A stretch of 64,000 nucleotides of DNA, from NCBI RefSeq assembly GCF_004138295.1, contig NZ_SCFM01000004.1, positions 434,001 through 498,000 of the forward strand, in the 5' to 3' direction. This document shows, in pieces, positions 55,086 to 63,922 of this stretch. Within the stretch, counting starts at the first letter, position 1; every line of letters begins with the position of its first letter. Under the pieces are notes generated by a model. That model was given only the letters and a program-made list of their open reading frames with translations, ran no database searches and was not told the DNA's origin. The translations under genes and the position numbers were made by a program. The stretch comes from Ectobacillus funiculus (lineage in GTDB: Bacteria > Bacillota > Bacilli > Bacillales > Bacillaceae_G).

Positions 55086-55811
55086 TTGGAAAGACCGTAT
55101 ATTATTTGCCACATGGCAACTTCATTGGATGGGAAAATCATTGGAGATTATTTGAAAGTGGAACGAGCAGCTGTTTTTACAGAGGTATACGAAGAAATCC
55201 ATGAACGTTACGGATCTAAAGCTTGGATGTGTGGTAGGGTTACCATGGAGGAACACTTTACCTTTGGACATAAATTAGATTTAAAACACGAAGACATCCT
55301 ACCTATCCCTAGAACTGATTACGTTGCAAACAAAAATGCTGAAAGTTATGCTATAGCAGTAGACCCCTCTGGGAAATTAGGATGGACTGAAAATTCAATT
55401 GAGTCATGGAATGAGCATAGGACAGATGACCACATAGTAGAGGTACTTACAGAGCAAGTATCTGATGCTTATTTAGCTCATCTGAGAAAAATAGGTATAT
55501 CTTATATTTTTGGTGGGAAAGAACACTTAAATTTTACTGTCGTAGTGCAAAAACTAAAAAGTCTATTTTCAATCGATAAATTAATGCTAGAAGGTGGAGG
55601 CTTTTTAAATGGCTCCTTTTTGAACGAAGGATTAATTGATGAATTGAGCCTGCTTTTAGTTCCAATTGCAGATGGTGCCTCTAACTCTGTAACACTATTT
55701 GAAACGAGTTCTTTTCTAAACAAAGCGAATCCAGTAAATTTCTCCTTAAAAGCACTCGAAAAACTGGACGACAGTGGACTATGGATAAGGTATGTAACAA
55801 AACGTGATTAA
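55086..55811 (+). CDS. RibD C-terminal/dihydrofolate reductase-like NADPH reductase
   Basis: A 241-residue protein with the RibD_C fold: YIICHMATSLDGKIIGDYLK, AWMCGRVTMEEHF, ISYIFGGKEHLN, LMLEGGGFLNGSFL and LIDELSLLLVPIADG. It lacks the deaminase domain, so it is a stand-alone reductase of unknown substrate, probably not the riboflavin enzyme. TTG start with AAGGGG 8 bases upstream. Confidence 0.87.
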   Translation: MERPYIICHMATSLDGKIIGDYLKVERAAVFTEVYEEIHERYGSKAWMCGRVTMEEHFTFGHKLDLKHEDILPIPRTDYVANKNAESYAIAVDPSGKLGWTENSIESWNEHRTDDHIVEVLTEQVSDAYLAHLRKIGISYIFGGKEHLNFTVVVQKLKSLFSIDKLMLEGGGFLNGSFLNEGLIDELSLLLVPIADGASNSVTLFETSSFLNKANPVNFSLKALEKLDDSGLWIRYVTKRD

Positions 55812-55904
55812 TCATCATGTAACATAATTCCCAAATGTTTGTCTTTCCGCCTAGAGAAGATATAAATCGTCTGAGGGAGAACTCCTATCTTCATTGGATA
55901 AATC

Positions 55905-56168
55905 TTAAATTTTGCTCAAATGATCTTCTAGCGATTGTAAAGCCTCATGCTCGTCCATTCCTTCGATCCTTATATGAAATAGAGTGTGAGGTCTAATTCC
56001 TAATGACATAACATCGAGGATAGATTGAGGAGAGCCCTTTAATCTTACTGACTTATTCTTATATTCAATAAATATATTCGAATCAAACTGACAAGCAACC
56101 CTTACCAATGCGGTTGCTTGCCGAGCAAATCCCGTACTCGTAATTATTTTAAATTGTTTTTCAACCAT
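55905..56168 (-). CDS. HPr-fold protein lacking the active-site histidine
   Basis: An 87-residue HPr relative. The active-site loop reads TGFARQATALV: the His normally between Phe and Ala is missing. The regulatory Ser46 region is altered by a short insertion (LKGSPQSILDVMSLGI instead of LKSIMGVMSLGI). AGGAG lies 10 bases before ATG at 56168; an upstream ATG at 56210 lacks an SD. It cannot act in the PTS and probably not as Crh. Directly upstream is a repeat membrane protein gene on the same strand. Confidence 0.8.
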   Translation of the reverse strand: MVEKQFKIITSTGFARQATALVRVACQFDSNIFIEYKNKSVRLKGSPQSILDVMSLGIRPHTLFHIRIEGMDEHEALQSLEDHLSKI

Positions 56169-56219
56169 TGTTCTCGTACTCCTATAGCTCTTTTTTTGAA
56201 AAATAAACAATTAAATTTT

Positions 56220-56711
56220 TCAATTTACTTCCATTACCTCATCCGCAATAGCAGATACATCTTTCCCTTCTATAACAAGGCCTTGTTCCTCTTCTTCTTT
56301 CCTTGCCTTTACGTCATAGACTTCTTGTATTAAGTTCGAAGCCGCTTTGCCTTCTGTGGCAATGCCAAGCTCCTCCGCTTCGTTTCTAAGTTTTGTTTCA
56401 TAAATGGCTTCGAACAGCTCTGCCAGCCCTTTGCCTTCCACCTCAATACCAAGCTGCTTTGCTTCGTTTTTCACTTCTATTTCCTGTATTTCTTTTTCTA
56501 ACAAGAGCGTGTTCTTTCCCTCCGTTTGAATCCCCAGCGTTTCTGCTTTTTTCCGAACGGCTTCATCATTTATGATCATAGTTACCTTTTGCTCAGTCGG
56601 TGAAGTTATCTGATATTTCATTTGGTGCGCCAATACTTTTACACCACAAATGATAATGAGATTGATTATAAATATCGAAGCTATAAAGAACCAAAGTGTC
56701 CTCCTTTCCAT
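56220..56711 (-). CDS. Membrane-anchored protein with four 28-residue LGI-TEGK repeats
   Basis: A 163-residue protein with one N-terminal membrane helix (LWFFIASIFIINLIIICGV). Four tandem repeats follow from about residue 75, each of form E-A-x-x-L-G-I-x-T/V-E-G-K then a charged helix ending E-x-K-x-x-N. ATG at 56711 has GGAGGAGAGG just upstream. Such repeats occur in uncharacterised Bacillus envelope proteins. It ends 52 bases before the His-less HPr gene, so the two likely form one unit. Confidence 0.75.
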   Translation of the reverse strand: MERRTLWFFIASIFIINLIIICGVKVLAHQMKYQITSPTEQKVTMIINDEAVRKKAETLGIQTEGKNTLLLEKEIQEIEVKNEAKQLGIEVEGKGLAELFEAIYETKLRNEAEELGIATEGKAASNLIQEVYDVKARKEEEEQGLVIEGKDVSAIADEVMEVN

Positions 56712-56872
56712 ACCTCTCCTCCTATACTCTATTCTATATAACTGACTTGAAGTTTCGACCTCATGTATGACTCGCCGATGTTGAAACAAGGATGTATGGA
56801 ACAAGGCCTCTCACCTCTGTAAAACCCATAATCATGACCTCTTTTCCTTATGTAATTTTGGATTTCACGAGG

Positions 56873-57140
56873 TTTTCCTCCTTTGACGATTCCATGAATG
56901 ATTCTTTCAACATCTTCATCACTCACTTGCTGGTCACTAAAATTTGAACAACTATTTAAGTTACTTCGATTTAACTAAATGAGATGTTCTAAAAAACAAA
57001 AGCTCATTTATCAACATTTGTCTATAATTATAAATAGCAACAGGATGCTTACAATGGTTAAATGAACGCGATTTGTTGATTATTGAACAAATGAATCAAA
57101 ATTGTTGAGTATTTTGAAGGAAGTTTGGTTTATTACTGAA
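56873..57140. repeat. About 265-bp direct repeat, copy B (promoter/operator module 3 included)
   Basis: Second copy of the block at 54476-54740, with operator-like TTGTTGATTATTGAACAA (57073-57090). It too runs into SDR-like codons (GAAGTTTGGTTTATTACTG) and then diverges. Confidence 0.85.
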
Positions 57141-57212
57141 GCCGAGAGAGGAATGGGCGCACATATCAACAAGGTCAGTGTGAAAGAAGCCCCAAGTCGG
57201 GAGTCAATACTG
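57112..57212 (+). pseudogene. Short SDR remnant
   Basis: About 30 codons (EVWFITEAERGMGAHINKVS) resemble an SDR N-terminus in which TGAGRGMG has lost its first glycine. The rest is absent. A terminator follows at 57216-57244. Confidence 0.6.
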
Positions 57213-57215
57213 TCA

Positions 57216-57244
57216 AAATCCCTCCAGATTAACTGGAGGGATTT
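57216..57244 (+). terminator. Terminator of the SDR remnant unit
   Basis: A perfect 12-bp stem AAATCCCTCCAG / CTGGAGGGATTT, loop ATTAA. Confidence 0.8.
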
Positions 57245-57382
57245 CATGTTCACATAAGCACCGTTAGTTAGAGAAAGTAATTTCATTTGATTTATGTAAC
57301 ATTGGCACCCATTACTTTAAGTACAATCTATATTTTAATGAATAGTAAGAGACAATACCCTAGTAAAAGCCTCTTCTAAAGG

Positions 57383-57420
57383 AATTGTCCCTTTCTTCTT
57401 CACTAATGTAAGGGACATTT
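57383..57420 (-). terminator. Terminator of tetR2
   Basis: AATTGTCCCTT / AAGGGACATTT stem with one mismatched pair, directly after the tetR2 stop codon. Confidence 0.65.
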
Positions 57421-57965
57421 TATACAATTCTCTCTAACAAATCCCCTACTTTTTCTGCCATGACACGAGGTGGATAAGGCATTCCATTCTTTAACCACCA
57501 TTCCACTACCCCTACATAAGCATTTGCAACAAATTGAACAAGTACATCTTCATTTTGACCATAGTTTTTTCCTTTTGTTATGTCCACATCATGCTTGAAC
57601 TCTTCGATATTAAACTGAAGGAACCGACTACGAAAATAAGGAGCCCCTTCACTCGCTAACATCGTCGAAAAGAATAAATAATTACTCTCAAAGTATTCCA
57701 TACAATGTACAGTCGATTCTATAAAATCCATTTCAGCTGCCGACTCGCAAAAATTACTCATGTTGTTTATATGTTCTTCCATGATCTTATCTAATAAATC
57801 AAATTTATCGGAGTAATGAAGATAGATGGTTCCTCGGTTCACATTTGCCCTGTCAGAAATATCTTGAATGGTAATATGATCAAAACTTTTTTCAGACATC
57901 AGTTCGATCAGAGCACTTTTAATGGCTTCTTGGCTTTTGGTTATTCTTCTATCTACTTTTGGCAT
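57420..57965 (-). CDS. TetR-family regulator 2
   Basis: A 181-residue paralogue of the TetR at 51963-52511 with almost the same HTH (ITIQDISDRANVNRGTIYLHY) and the same C-terminal WWLKNGMPYPPR segment. The middle ligand domain is more diverged (NFCESAAEMDFIESTVHCM), suggesting a different inducer. Divergent from the SDR remnant, lipoprotein and MFS genes, with operator module 4 between. Confidence 0.9.
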   Translation of the reverse strand: MPKVDRRITKSQEAIKSALIELMSEKSFDHITIQDISDRANVNRGTIYLHYSDKFDLLDKIMEEHINNMSNFCESAAEMDFIESTVHCMEYFESNYLFFSTMLASEGAPYFRSRFLQFNIEEFKHDVDITKGKNYGQNEDVLVQFVANAYVGVVEWWLKNGMPYPPRVMAEKVGDLLERIV

Positions 57966-57989
57966 TGTTACGTCACCAGACTTTCCTAA

Positions 57990-58090
57990 AGATAATCAAC
58001 AATTTTGATTGATTTGTTGAGTAATCAACAAATTACGTTCATTTAACCATTGAGAGCATCGTGTTTCTATTTAATAATTATAAGCAGATG
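57990..58090 (-). promoter_or_regulatory. TetR-type promoter/operator module, copy 4
   Basis: Holds TTGTTGAGTAATCAACAA (58014-58031), a nearly perfect 18-base palindrome, beside ATCAACAATTTTGATTGAT (57994-58012). The TTATAATTATTAAA element completes the module. Best-preserved operator of the four copies. Confidence 0.75.
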
Positions 58091-58198
58091 TTGATTAATC
58101 AATCAATGATGAGTTTCTTTACTGGGCGAAGTCAATGTCCACCATTATAGTTGCAAATGAATTGTTTTTAAAACAACAAAGAAAGGATGTTATTTAGT

Positions 58199-58353
58199 AT
58201 GTCTAATATTCAAAATAAAGTTGTTATTATTATGGGTGCACACACCTGAAACTGTAGCGGTAAGCGAAATCCTGATTCGTCCAACAAAACAAATTATCTA
58301 ATGGATGTTGCGATTAACGAAATAATTATTCGTCCTACAAGACAACTTCCATA
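58199..58353 (+). pseudogene. Internally deleted SDR remnant
   Basis: A good SD and ATG begin MSNIQNKVVIIMGAHT and then stop. After this come two partial copies of an SDR C-terminus, VSEILIRPTKQI and INEIIIRPTRQLP, the second ending in a stop. The whole catalytic part is missing. The doubled tail shows that two SDR genes were joined by deletion. Confidence 0.75.
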
Positions 58354-58484
58354 AAATCTCCTAATGAAAAAGTTGCCCCACAGCTTGTTGGAAGCAATTT
58401 TTTACTGATGATAGTTTCGTGATAATCTTTGTTCATCTATGTTATTTCCCAAACAATTGTAAGAATAAATAAGGAGACGTTTTG

Positions 58485-59054
58485 ATGGGAAAAGGAGTTA
58501 AATCTAAACTTTTGTTTATATTGGTTATTTCATTATTTCTAACAGCTTGCAGCAGTAGTCATAATGAGAAAAACATTAATGGAGATGATACTGCAAATAC
58601 AAATTCAAGTGGTGAGCAAGCAGTTAAAACTGATGAACCGAACGAGCAGGGTAGCAAGGATTCTACAATTGATAATGGAGGGTTAGTTAGTATGGAAGAT
58701 GTTGCAATAAAATTAACGTTTAACAACGAGGAAGTAATTGTGAATATGTATGATAATCCAACAAGCAGAGATTTTGTAGCACAACTTCCGTTAACAGTAA
58801 CCTTCGAAGATCATGCAAGAACTGAAAAAATTAGTTACCTACCAAAAAAACTATCTATAGAAAAAGCGCCATCAGGCAGTGAACCTTCAGTCGGAGATTT
58901 CACTTATTATGCTCCCTGGGGAAATTTAGCTATATTTTATAAAGATTTCGGGTATTCAAATGGACTTATTCAATTAGGCAAGATTCAATCTGGAGTAGAA
59001 AAGCTTGAAAGTATGAAGGGCAATTTTACAGTTCAAATTGAAAAAATTGATTAA
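58485..59054 (+). CDS. Lipoprotein with cyclophilin-like domain
   Basis: A 189-residue lipoprotein with signal ending LFLTAC, a Ser/Asn/Glu-rich linker to about residue 70 and a cyclophilin-like domain (IKLTFNNEEVIVNMYDNPTS, FVAQLPLTVTFEDHA, GDFTYYAPWGNLAIFY). ATG at 58485 has AAGGAG 8 bases upstream. The domain is common next to SDR and MFS genes in bacteria. Function is not established. It starts a probable unit with the MFS gene 25 bases downstream. Confidence 0.85.
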   Translation: MGKGVKSKLLFILVISLFLTACSSSHNEKNINGDDTANTNSSGEQAVKTDEPNEQGSKDSTIDNGGLVSMEDVAIKLTFNNEEVIVNMYDNPTSRDFVAQLPLTVTFEDHARTEKISYLPKKLSIEKAPSGSEPSVGDFTYYAPWGNLAIFYKDFGYSNGLIQLGKIQSGVEKLESMKGNFTVQIEKID

Positions 59055-59079
59055 AAGGAGAAATTAGGAGGTATATTTT

Positions 59080-60267
59080 TTGGCTAAACAAAACAAGTTG
59101 CTCATATTTATATTAACCATCGGTGTTTTCGGCATTCTAAATACGGAAATGGGGGTTATTGGGTTATTGCCTTCCATTGCTGATCACTTTCATGTCAGCA
59201 TACCAAAAGCAGGATGGCTGGTGAGTTTTTTTGCCCTTGGTGTTGCAATATCTGGTCCTATTATGCCGTTATTATTTTCAGGTATAGATCGAAAGAAGGC
59301 TATGTTACTTGTACTTGGTGTTTTCTTGTTGGGGAACATAGTCTCCCTATTTACAGCTAGCTTTACCATTACATTAGTGGTTCGTGTAATATTGGCCTTT
59401 TTTCATCCTATTTATTGTTCTTTGGCATTTACAGTAGCTGCTTCCTCAGTAAGTAAAGAAGAAGCTCCAAAAGCCGTTGCCAAAGTATTTATAGGCGTAT
59501 CTGCTGGTATGGTAGCCGGCGTACCAATCGCAAGTTTTATTGATAATACCGTTTCATATGAAATGGCGATGGCATTCTTTGCTATTGTGAATGCTATTGT
59601 ATTCATTGCTACATTGATTTTTGTACCGTCTATGCCTGTTGAAGAAATACTTTCTTATGGTACACAACTTTCTGTATTAAAAAAACCCATTATGTGGATT
59701 TCTATCGTGACTGTCATTTTGTTAAACTCAGCTATATTTGGGGTTTATAGTTATCTTGCTGAATATCTGAAAACAGTAACGAATATGTCTCCGAATACCA
59801 TAAGTTTAACGTTATTCATCTTCGGTGGAGCCAATATTATTGGAAACATTGTCGCAGGAAAGTTACTTACTCATAGTGCCACCAAATCCGTAGTATCTTT
59901 TCCTTTGTTATTGGGTGCTGTTTACATTATTTTATTCTTCACAGGACAGTTTACCGTACCTATGGCAATGATAACTTTAATTTGGGGAATATTAGCTGGA
60001 GGCATAATGGCAAATATTAATCAATATTTGATTGCGTCTTCAGCTCCTGAAGCGCCTGATTTTGCCAATGGATTATTTATATCATCCTGTAACGTAGGAA
60101 CAACATTGGGTGCAGCTGTAGGCGGGGTATTTATATCAGAAATAGGTACCGGGTACGTCGTATTAGTTGGGGTTTTATCGTTACTATTGAGTTTGGTATT
60201 TATTTTAATGAGAAACCACATGGGTAGTAGTGTACAAAACAACCTTTTAGATAGGAAATCAATTTAA
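59080..60267 (+). CDS. MFS transporter, DHA1 type (paralogue B)
   Basis: A 395-residue exporter-type MFS protein closely related to the one at 45846-47015 (FGILNTEMGVIGLLPSIADH; APDFANGLFISSCNVGTTLG). TTG start with AGGAGG 8 bases upstream, closely following the lipoprotein gene. The TetR2 divergent regulator and operator module 4 upstream suggest inducible export. Confidence 0.9.
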   Translation: MAKQNKLLIFILTIGVFGILNTEMGVIGLLPSIADHFHVSIPKAGWLVSFFALGVAISGPIMPLLFSGIDRKKAMLLVLGVFLLGNIVSLFTASFTITLVVRVILAFFHPIYCSLAFTVAASSVSKEEAPKAVAKVFIGVSAGMVAGVPIASFIDNTVSYEMAMAFFAIVNAIVFIATLIFVPSMPVEEILSYGTQLSVLKKPIMWISIVTVILLNSAIFGVYSYLAEYLKTVTNMSPNTISLTLFIFGGANIIGNIVAGKLLTHSATKSVVSFPLLLGAVYIILFFTGQFTVPMAMITLIWGILAGGIMANINQYLIASSAPEAPDFANGLFISSCNVGTTLGAAVGGVFISEIGTGYVVLVGVLSLLLSLVFILMRNHMGSSVQNNLLDRKSI

Positions 60268-60421
60268 CTTTTTTAGGGTTTACTAATCATTATTGATTTA
60301 TCATTCCTGTTCTATTTGCTTTCAGGATTTCTAGGTGTAACTTAATCAAAGAACGGAACAATCTAAAAGTACTAACTACCTTAGCCCAGGTTATCCGCAG
60401 ACGAGAAATGGAGAGTTTAAA

Positions 60422-61129
60422 ATGTTACATGAAAAACAAGTTGCTCTTGTAACCGGTGGTAATCGAGGAATTGGATATGAGCTAGTCAAACAATTAGCTT
60501 TGAAAGGTTTTAAAGTCATTTTGACAAGTCGAAATGCGGAGAATGGTCATGAAGCTGCGCAAAAACTTAAGCAGTCAGATCTGGACGTTTCCTTTGTGGT
60601 GATGAGCGTAGACAACCAAGAAAGCATCCACCAAGCTGCGATTATAGTAAATGATCGGTATGGAAGATTAGACGTATTGATTAATAATGCTGGCGTTTAT
60701 TTGGATGGGAATCAAAAGTTATTAAATATGGAACCGTCCATTCTAGAGAAAACAATGGCAACTAATTTCTTTGGCGCTTACCATGTCATTCGTTCCTTTA
60801 TTCCCCTCATGGAAAAACAAGGCTATGGGAGAATTATTAATATTTCCTCAGAATATGGAGCGATGAGCGAAATGTCATATCAAGGAGTAGGCGCTTATAA
60901 ATTGTCTAAACTTGCTCTAAATGGATTGACACGATTGGTAGCTGCAGAAATCAATGGTGATATCAAAATAAATGCAGTCGATCCAGGATGGGTAAGCTCA
61001 GATATGGGCGGACCATCTGCTCCAAAAACGCCAAAACAAGCCGCTGAATCTATCCTTTGGTTAGCAACTATTGGACCAGAAGGACCTAATGGGGAATTCT
61101 TTAGGGATGAAAAACAAATCGAGTGGTAA
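60422..61129 (+). CDS. Short-chain dehydrogenase/reductase (carbonyl reductase-like)
   Basis: A complete 235-residue SDR with cofactor motif TGGNRGIG, LINNAGVYLD, catalytic Ser in INISSEYGAM and GAYKLSK containing Tyr and Lys. The C-terminus with DPGWVSSDMGGPSAPKTP resembles plant-type carbonyl reductases. SD GGAGAG precedes ATG. It is the only intact SDR of the cluster and probably reduces a toxic carbonyl. Confidence 0.9.
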   Translation: MLHEKQVALVTGGNRGIGYELVKQLALKGFKVILTSRNAENGHEAAQKLKQSDLDVSFVVMSVDNQESIHQAAIIVNDRYGRLDVLINNAGVYLDGNQKLLNMEPSILEKTMATNFFGAYHVIRSFIPLMEKQGYGRIINISSEYGAMSEMSYQGVGAYKLSKLALNGLTRLVAAEINGDIKINAVDPGWVSSDMGGPSAPKTPKQAAESILWLATIGPEGPNGEFFRDEKQIEW

Positions 61130-61176
61130 CATTACTGTTTATAATAATAGACCCAGCTTATTGTTTAAAATGAATT

Positions 61177-61325
61177 ACAGAAAAAAATCTAATTTAGGGA
61201 GACCTAAAGCTACTTTTACAAATCAATTTGTAGAGGCATACCAACGATGGAAAACTGGCAACATCACAGCTGTTACAGCTATTGCTATTGAACTTTCCAA
61301 TAGAGAGAAAAGCATATTCTTTGAA
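61177..61325 (+). pseudogene. C-terminal remnant of a serine resolvase/invertase
   Basis: About 45 codons read NLGRPKATFTNQFVEAYQRW and KTGNITAVTAIAIELSNRE, matching the HTH end of Tn3/Hin-type recombinases (GRP...W..G.ITA..A...L). No catalytic domain is present, and the frame is cut by the transposon end at about 61321. Confidence 0.75.
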
Positions 61326-61470
61326 TTACCCCCAGTTACTCACTACGTTCGTTGAACGTGGGGGATTCCTAAGTACAGAAGCCTCTCGGCTCCTAATGAA
61401 TTAGGCTACGCCCGTCATTCCGACGGTTGGCAGTCCAAACGACTTTGTAGCAAGTCTCCTGCAAGGTGAA
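61321..61470 (-). ncRNA. Probable omegaRNA (reRNA) of TnpB
   Basis: The 150 bases after the tnpB stop contain several stems, ending in CCCCCAC ... GTAACTGGGGG at the element end. In known TnpB systems this region forms the guide scaffold, and the 16 or so bases beyond the end (61320-61305) act as guide. The 5' limit probably extends into the tnpB gene. Confidence 0.65.
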
Positions 61471-62571
61471 TCAGTTTGCGATTGCTAAATCCTTTATATT
61501 TTTGGAAGCATTGATGTCAGCGTTGTCTTCATGACCGCAAGATACACACTTGAAGGAGGCTTGTGTTTTGCGGTTCTCTTTCGCTGTATGACCGCATACA
61601 TTGCATGTTTGTGACGTACAATGTGGATTCACAGCTATGACTTGCCTTCCATACCACTTTGCTTTGTATTCCAGCATCTTGCGAAATGTTGACCATGATA
61701 CTTCGCTAATTGCTTTTGCAAGATTGCCGTTTTTGAGCATGTTCGCTACCTGTAAATCTTCAATCGCTATGACATCGTGGTTTTTGATGATGTGCGTTGA
61801 AATTTTGTCCAAGTAGTCCTTTCTCGCATGAGCAATCCGTTCATGAATGCGTGCTACCTTGATACGTTGTTTATTCCAATTGGAAGAACCTTGCTTACGT
61901 CTGGACAGAATGCGCTGTGCATGAGCCAACTTCTCCTCTAATGTGCGAAACCATTTTGGATTGGTAAAAACTTCACCATTGGAAAGGATGGCAAAGTTTT
62001 TTAAACCCACATCAATCCCTACACTGGAATGAGTTTTAGACAGTTCCTGCACTTCTGTTTCAACTAACAAGGATACAAAGTACTTGCCAGAAGGAGTTCG
62101 TCTGACAGTAGCGTTCAGGATACGCCCTTGCACCTCACGACTGTTTGCAAAACGAACCCAACCTAACTTCGGCAATTTCATGCGATTGCCTGCAATACTT
62201 ACTTCAGGAAGCTGATTCTTCTTTTCAATATTTGTCGTGTAAGATTGCACCTTATTTTTCTTACTTTTAAAACGTGGGGCTTCATTTTGTTTCTTAAAGA
62301 AACGGTCAAAGGAGTCTGCAAGATGTTTCAAGGATGATTGCAGAGAATGTGAATCAACCTCTTGTAACCAAGTGAATTCTTTTTTCAGTTGTGTAAGTTG
62401 AGAAGAGCAAGCACTATATGATAAGCCTTTTCCTGTTGCTTGATATGTCTCGTTCCACAAAGAAAGGAAGCGATTGAAGACAAAACGACTGCAGCCAATT
62501 GTTTTCGCAATCAGCACTTCTTGTTCTTGATTTGGATATAAACGAAACTTATACGCTTTGTTGGTTAACAT
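61471..62571 (-). CDS. tnpB: TnpB RNA-guided nuclease
   Basis: A 366-residue TnpB. The N-terminal part has KAYKFRLYPNQEQ, followed by a wedge/REC region. The RuvC residues are Asp187 (GIDVGLKNF), Glu271 (IAIEDLQVANML) and Asp352 (NADINASKNI). The zinc ribbon has Cys318/323/326 and Cys342/345. All catalytic residues are present, so it is probably active as an omegaRNA-guided DNA nuclease. ATG at 62571 has GAGGTGA 5 bases upstream. Confidence 0.93.
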   Translation of the reverse strand: MLTNKAYKFRLYPNQEQEVLIAKTIGCSRFVFNRFLSLWNETYQATGKGLSYSACSSQLTQLKKEFTWLQEVDSHSLQSSLKHLADSFDRFFKKQNEAPRFKSKKNKVQSYTTNIEKKNQLPEVSIAGNRMKLPKLGWVRFANSREVQGRILNATVRRTPSGKYFVSLLVETEVQELSKTHSSVGIDVGLKNFAILSNGEVFTNPKWFRTLEEKLAHAQRILSRRKQGSSNWNKQRIKVARIHERIAHARKDYLDKISTHIIKNHDVIAIEDLQVANMLKNGNLAKAISEVSWSTFRKMLEYKAKWYGRQVIAVNPHCTSQTCNVCGHTAKENRKTQASFKCVSCGHEDNADINASKNIKDLAIAN

Positions 62572-62754
62572 TCTCTTCACCTCGTCTCTTTCCAAGATAA
62601 CAAACGATCATACGTTCTGTTTATATTTTAACAAATTCCAGTACACGATGAAAGAATTTTTTGCTTCGCAAAGCTGAAATTCACCCCCTACTTATTTCTG
62701 GGCTCATTCCCTTCAAGAAATTGAAGTAGGGGTACTCTTTCAGCAAAATCTGAT

Positions 62755-63922
62755 AGAAAAGGTAATAGATTCTATTAGCTCCAGTCTAAGAAAGGCTGCA
62801 GTTGTAGGGAAGGTAGATGAACAACTGGTGGATTTAAGCTACAAACTAGAAAAAGATGTGGAACTCTCCGTTTTAACTCTAGACTCGGAGGAAGGATTAC
62901 AAGTTCTAAGACATTCATCAGCGCATGTATTGGCACAAGCTGTGAAAAGACTTTATGGTAGTGTGAAATTAGGTATAGGGCCAGTCATTCAGGAGGGGTT
63001 TTACTACGATTTGAAACTAGAGCACAGCTTAAGCTCCGACGATTTACTTGCCATTGAAAAAGAGATGGAAGATATCATAAATGAGAATTTAACAATCAAG
63101 CGAATGGAGGTTCCTTATGGGGAGGCTGAAAAGTTATTTAAAGAAAAAGGTGAGCCATTTAAGTTAGAAATATTAAAAGACATTTCAAAAGATGAAAAAA
63201 TAACTCTTTATCAACAGCGAGAATTTACTGATCTTTGTCGTGGTCCTCATCTTTCATCTACTGGTTTAATAAAAGCATTCAAGTTAACTCGCGTATCAGG
63301 AGCTTATTGGCGGGGGGATAGTCAAAACGAAGTTCTGCAACGAGTTTATGGAGTGGCGTTTAAACATAAAAAGGATGTAAATGAGTATGTAAGGTTCTTA
63401 GAAGAAGCAGCAAAACGAGATCACCGTAAGTTAGGGAAGCAATTGGAGTTATTTATGTTTTCCGAGGAAGCTCCGGGAATGCCGTTTTATTTACCAAAAG
63501 GGCAAATTATTAGAAATGAGTTAGAAAATTTTTCTCGTGAGCTTCAAAGCAGTGCTAATTATGATGAGGTTCGTACTCCATTTATGATGAATCAACGATT
63601 ATGGGAGCAGTCAGGTCACTGGGATCATTATCGTGAAAATATGTACTTTTCTGAAGTGGAGCAGACAAGATTTGCGATGAAACCAATGAATTGTCCAGGT
63701 CATATGTTAATTTTCAAAAATAATCTTTACTCTTATCGAGATTTACCTATCCGTTTGGCAGAATTCGGCCAGGTTCACCGCCATGAATATAGCGGCGCTT
63801 TAAATGGAATGCTTCGGGTTCGTACATTTTGTCAGGATGATGCCCACATCTTTGTTAGAGAGGATCAAATCGAAGATAAAATGAAACAGGAGAAAAAGCT
63901 GCTGACTATTTATGCATAATAA
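62755..63922 (+). pseudogene. thrS: Threonyl-tRNA synthetase gene remnant, truncated at both ends
   Basis: The reading frame joins ThrRS in the TGS domain (IDSISSSLRKAAVVGKV). It continues through the editing domain (RHSSAHVLAQAVKRLY, FTDLCRGPHL) and into the catalytic core (PMNCPGHMLIF, FGQVHRHEYSG, RTFCQDDAHIF), then goes out of frame at KMKQEKKLLTIYA. Motif 3, the third zinc ligand and the anticodon domain are missing, and the first 20 or so codons were lost at the transposon side. It cannot charge tRNA. A functional thrS must exist elsewhere. Confidence 0.87.

Larger units (their letters stand above)
61321..62745 (-). mobile_element. IS200/IS605-superfamily element carrying only tnpB
   Basis: Contains tnpB and both subterminal hairpins but no tnpA transposase, as in IS1341-type elements. 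The right end is a CCCCCACGTTC hairpin ending at TTCAA (61325-61321). The left end carries CCCCTACTT / AAGTAGGGG (about 62690-62735). It separates a resolvase remnant from a thrS remnant. Movement would need TnpA in trans. The exact left boundary is uncertain. Confidence 0.82.

Noticed and set aside
56729-56926. 65-codon minus-strand frame upstream of the repeat membrane protein
   Set aside because: Part lies in direct repeat B and the start has no SD. In copy A the same frame is interrupted, so coding is not supported.
62690-62740. Left-end hairpin of the TnpB element as a second right end in opposite orientation
   Set aside because: Its stem resembles right ends, but it lacks the TTCAA terminus and sits where the left end should be. 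Kept as left end with uncertain boundary.
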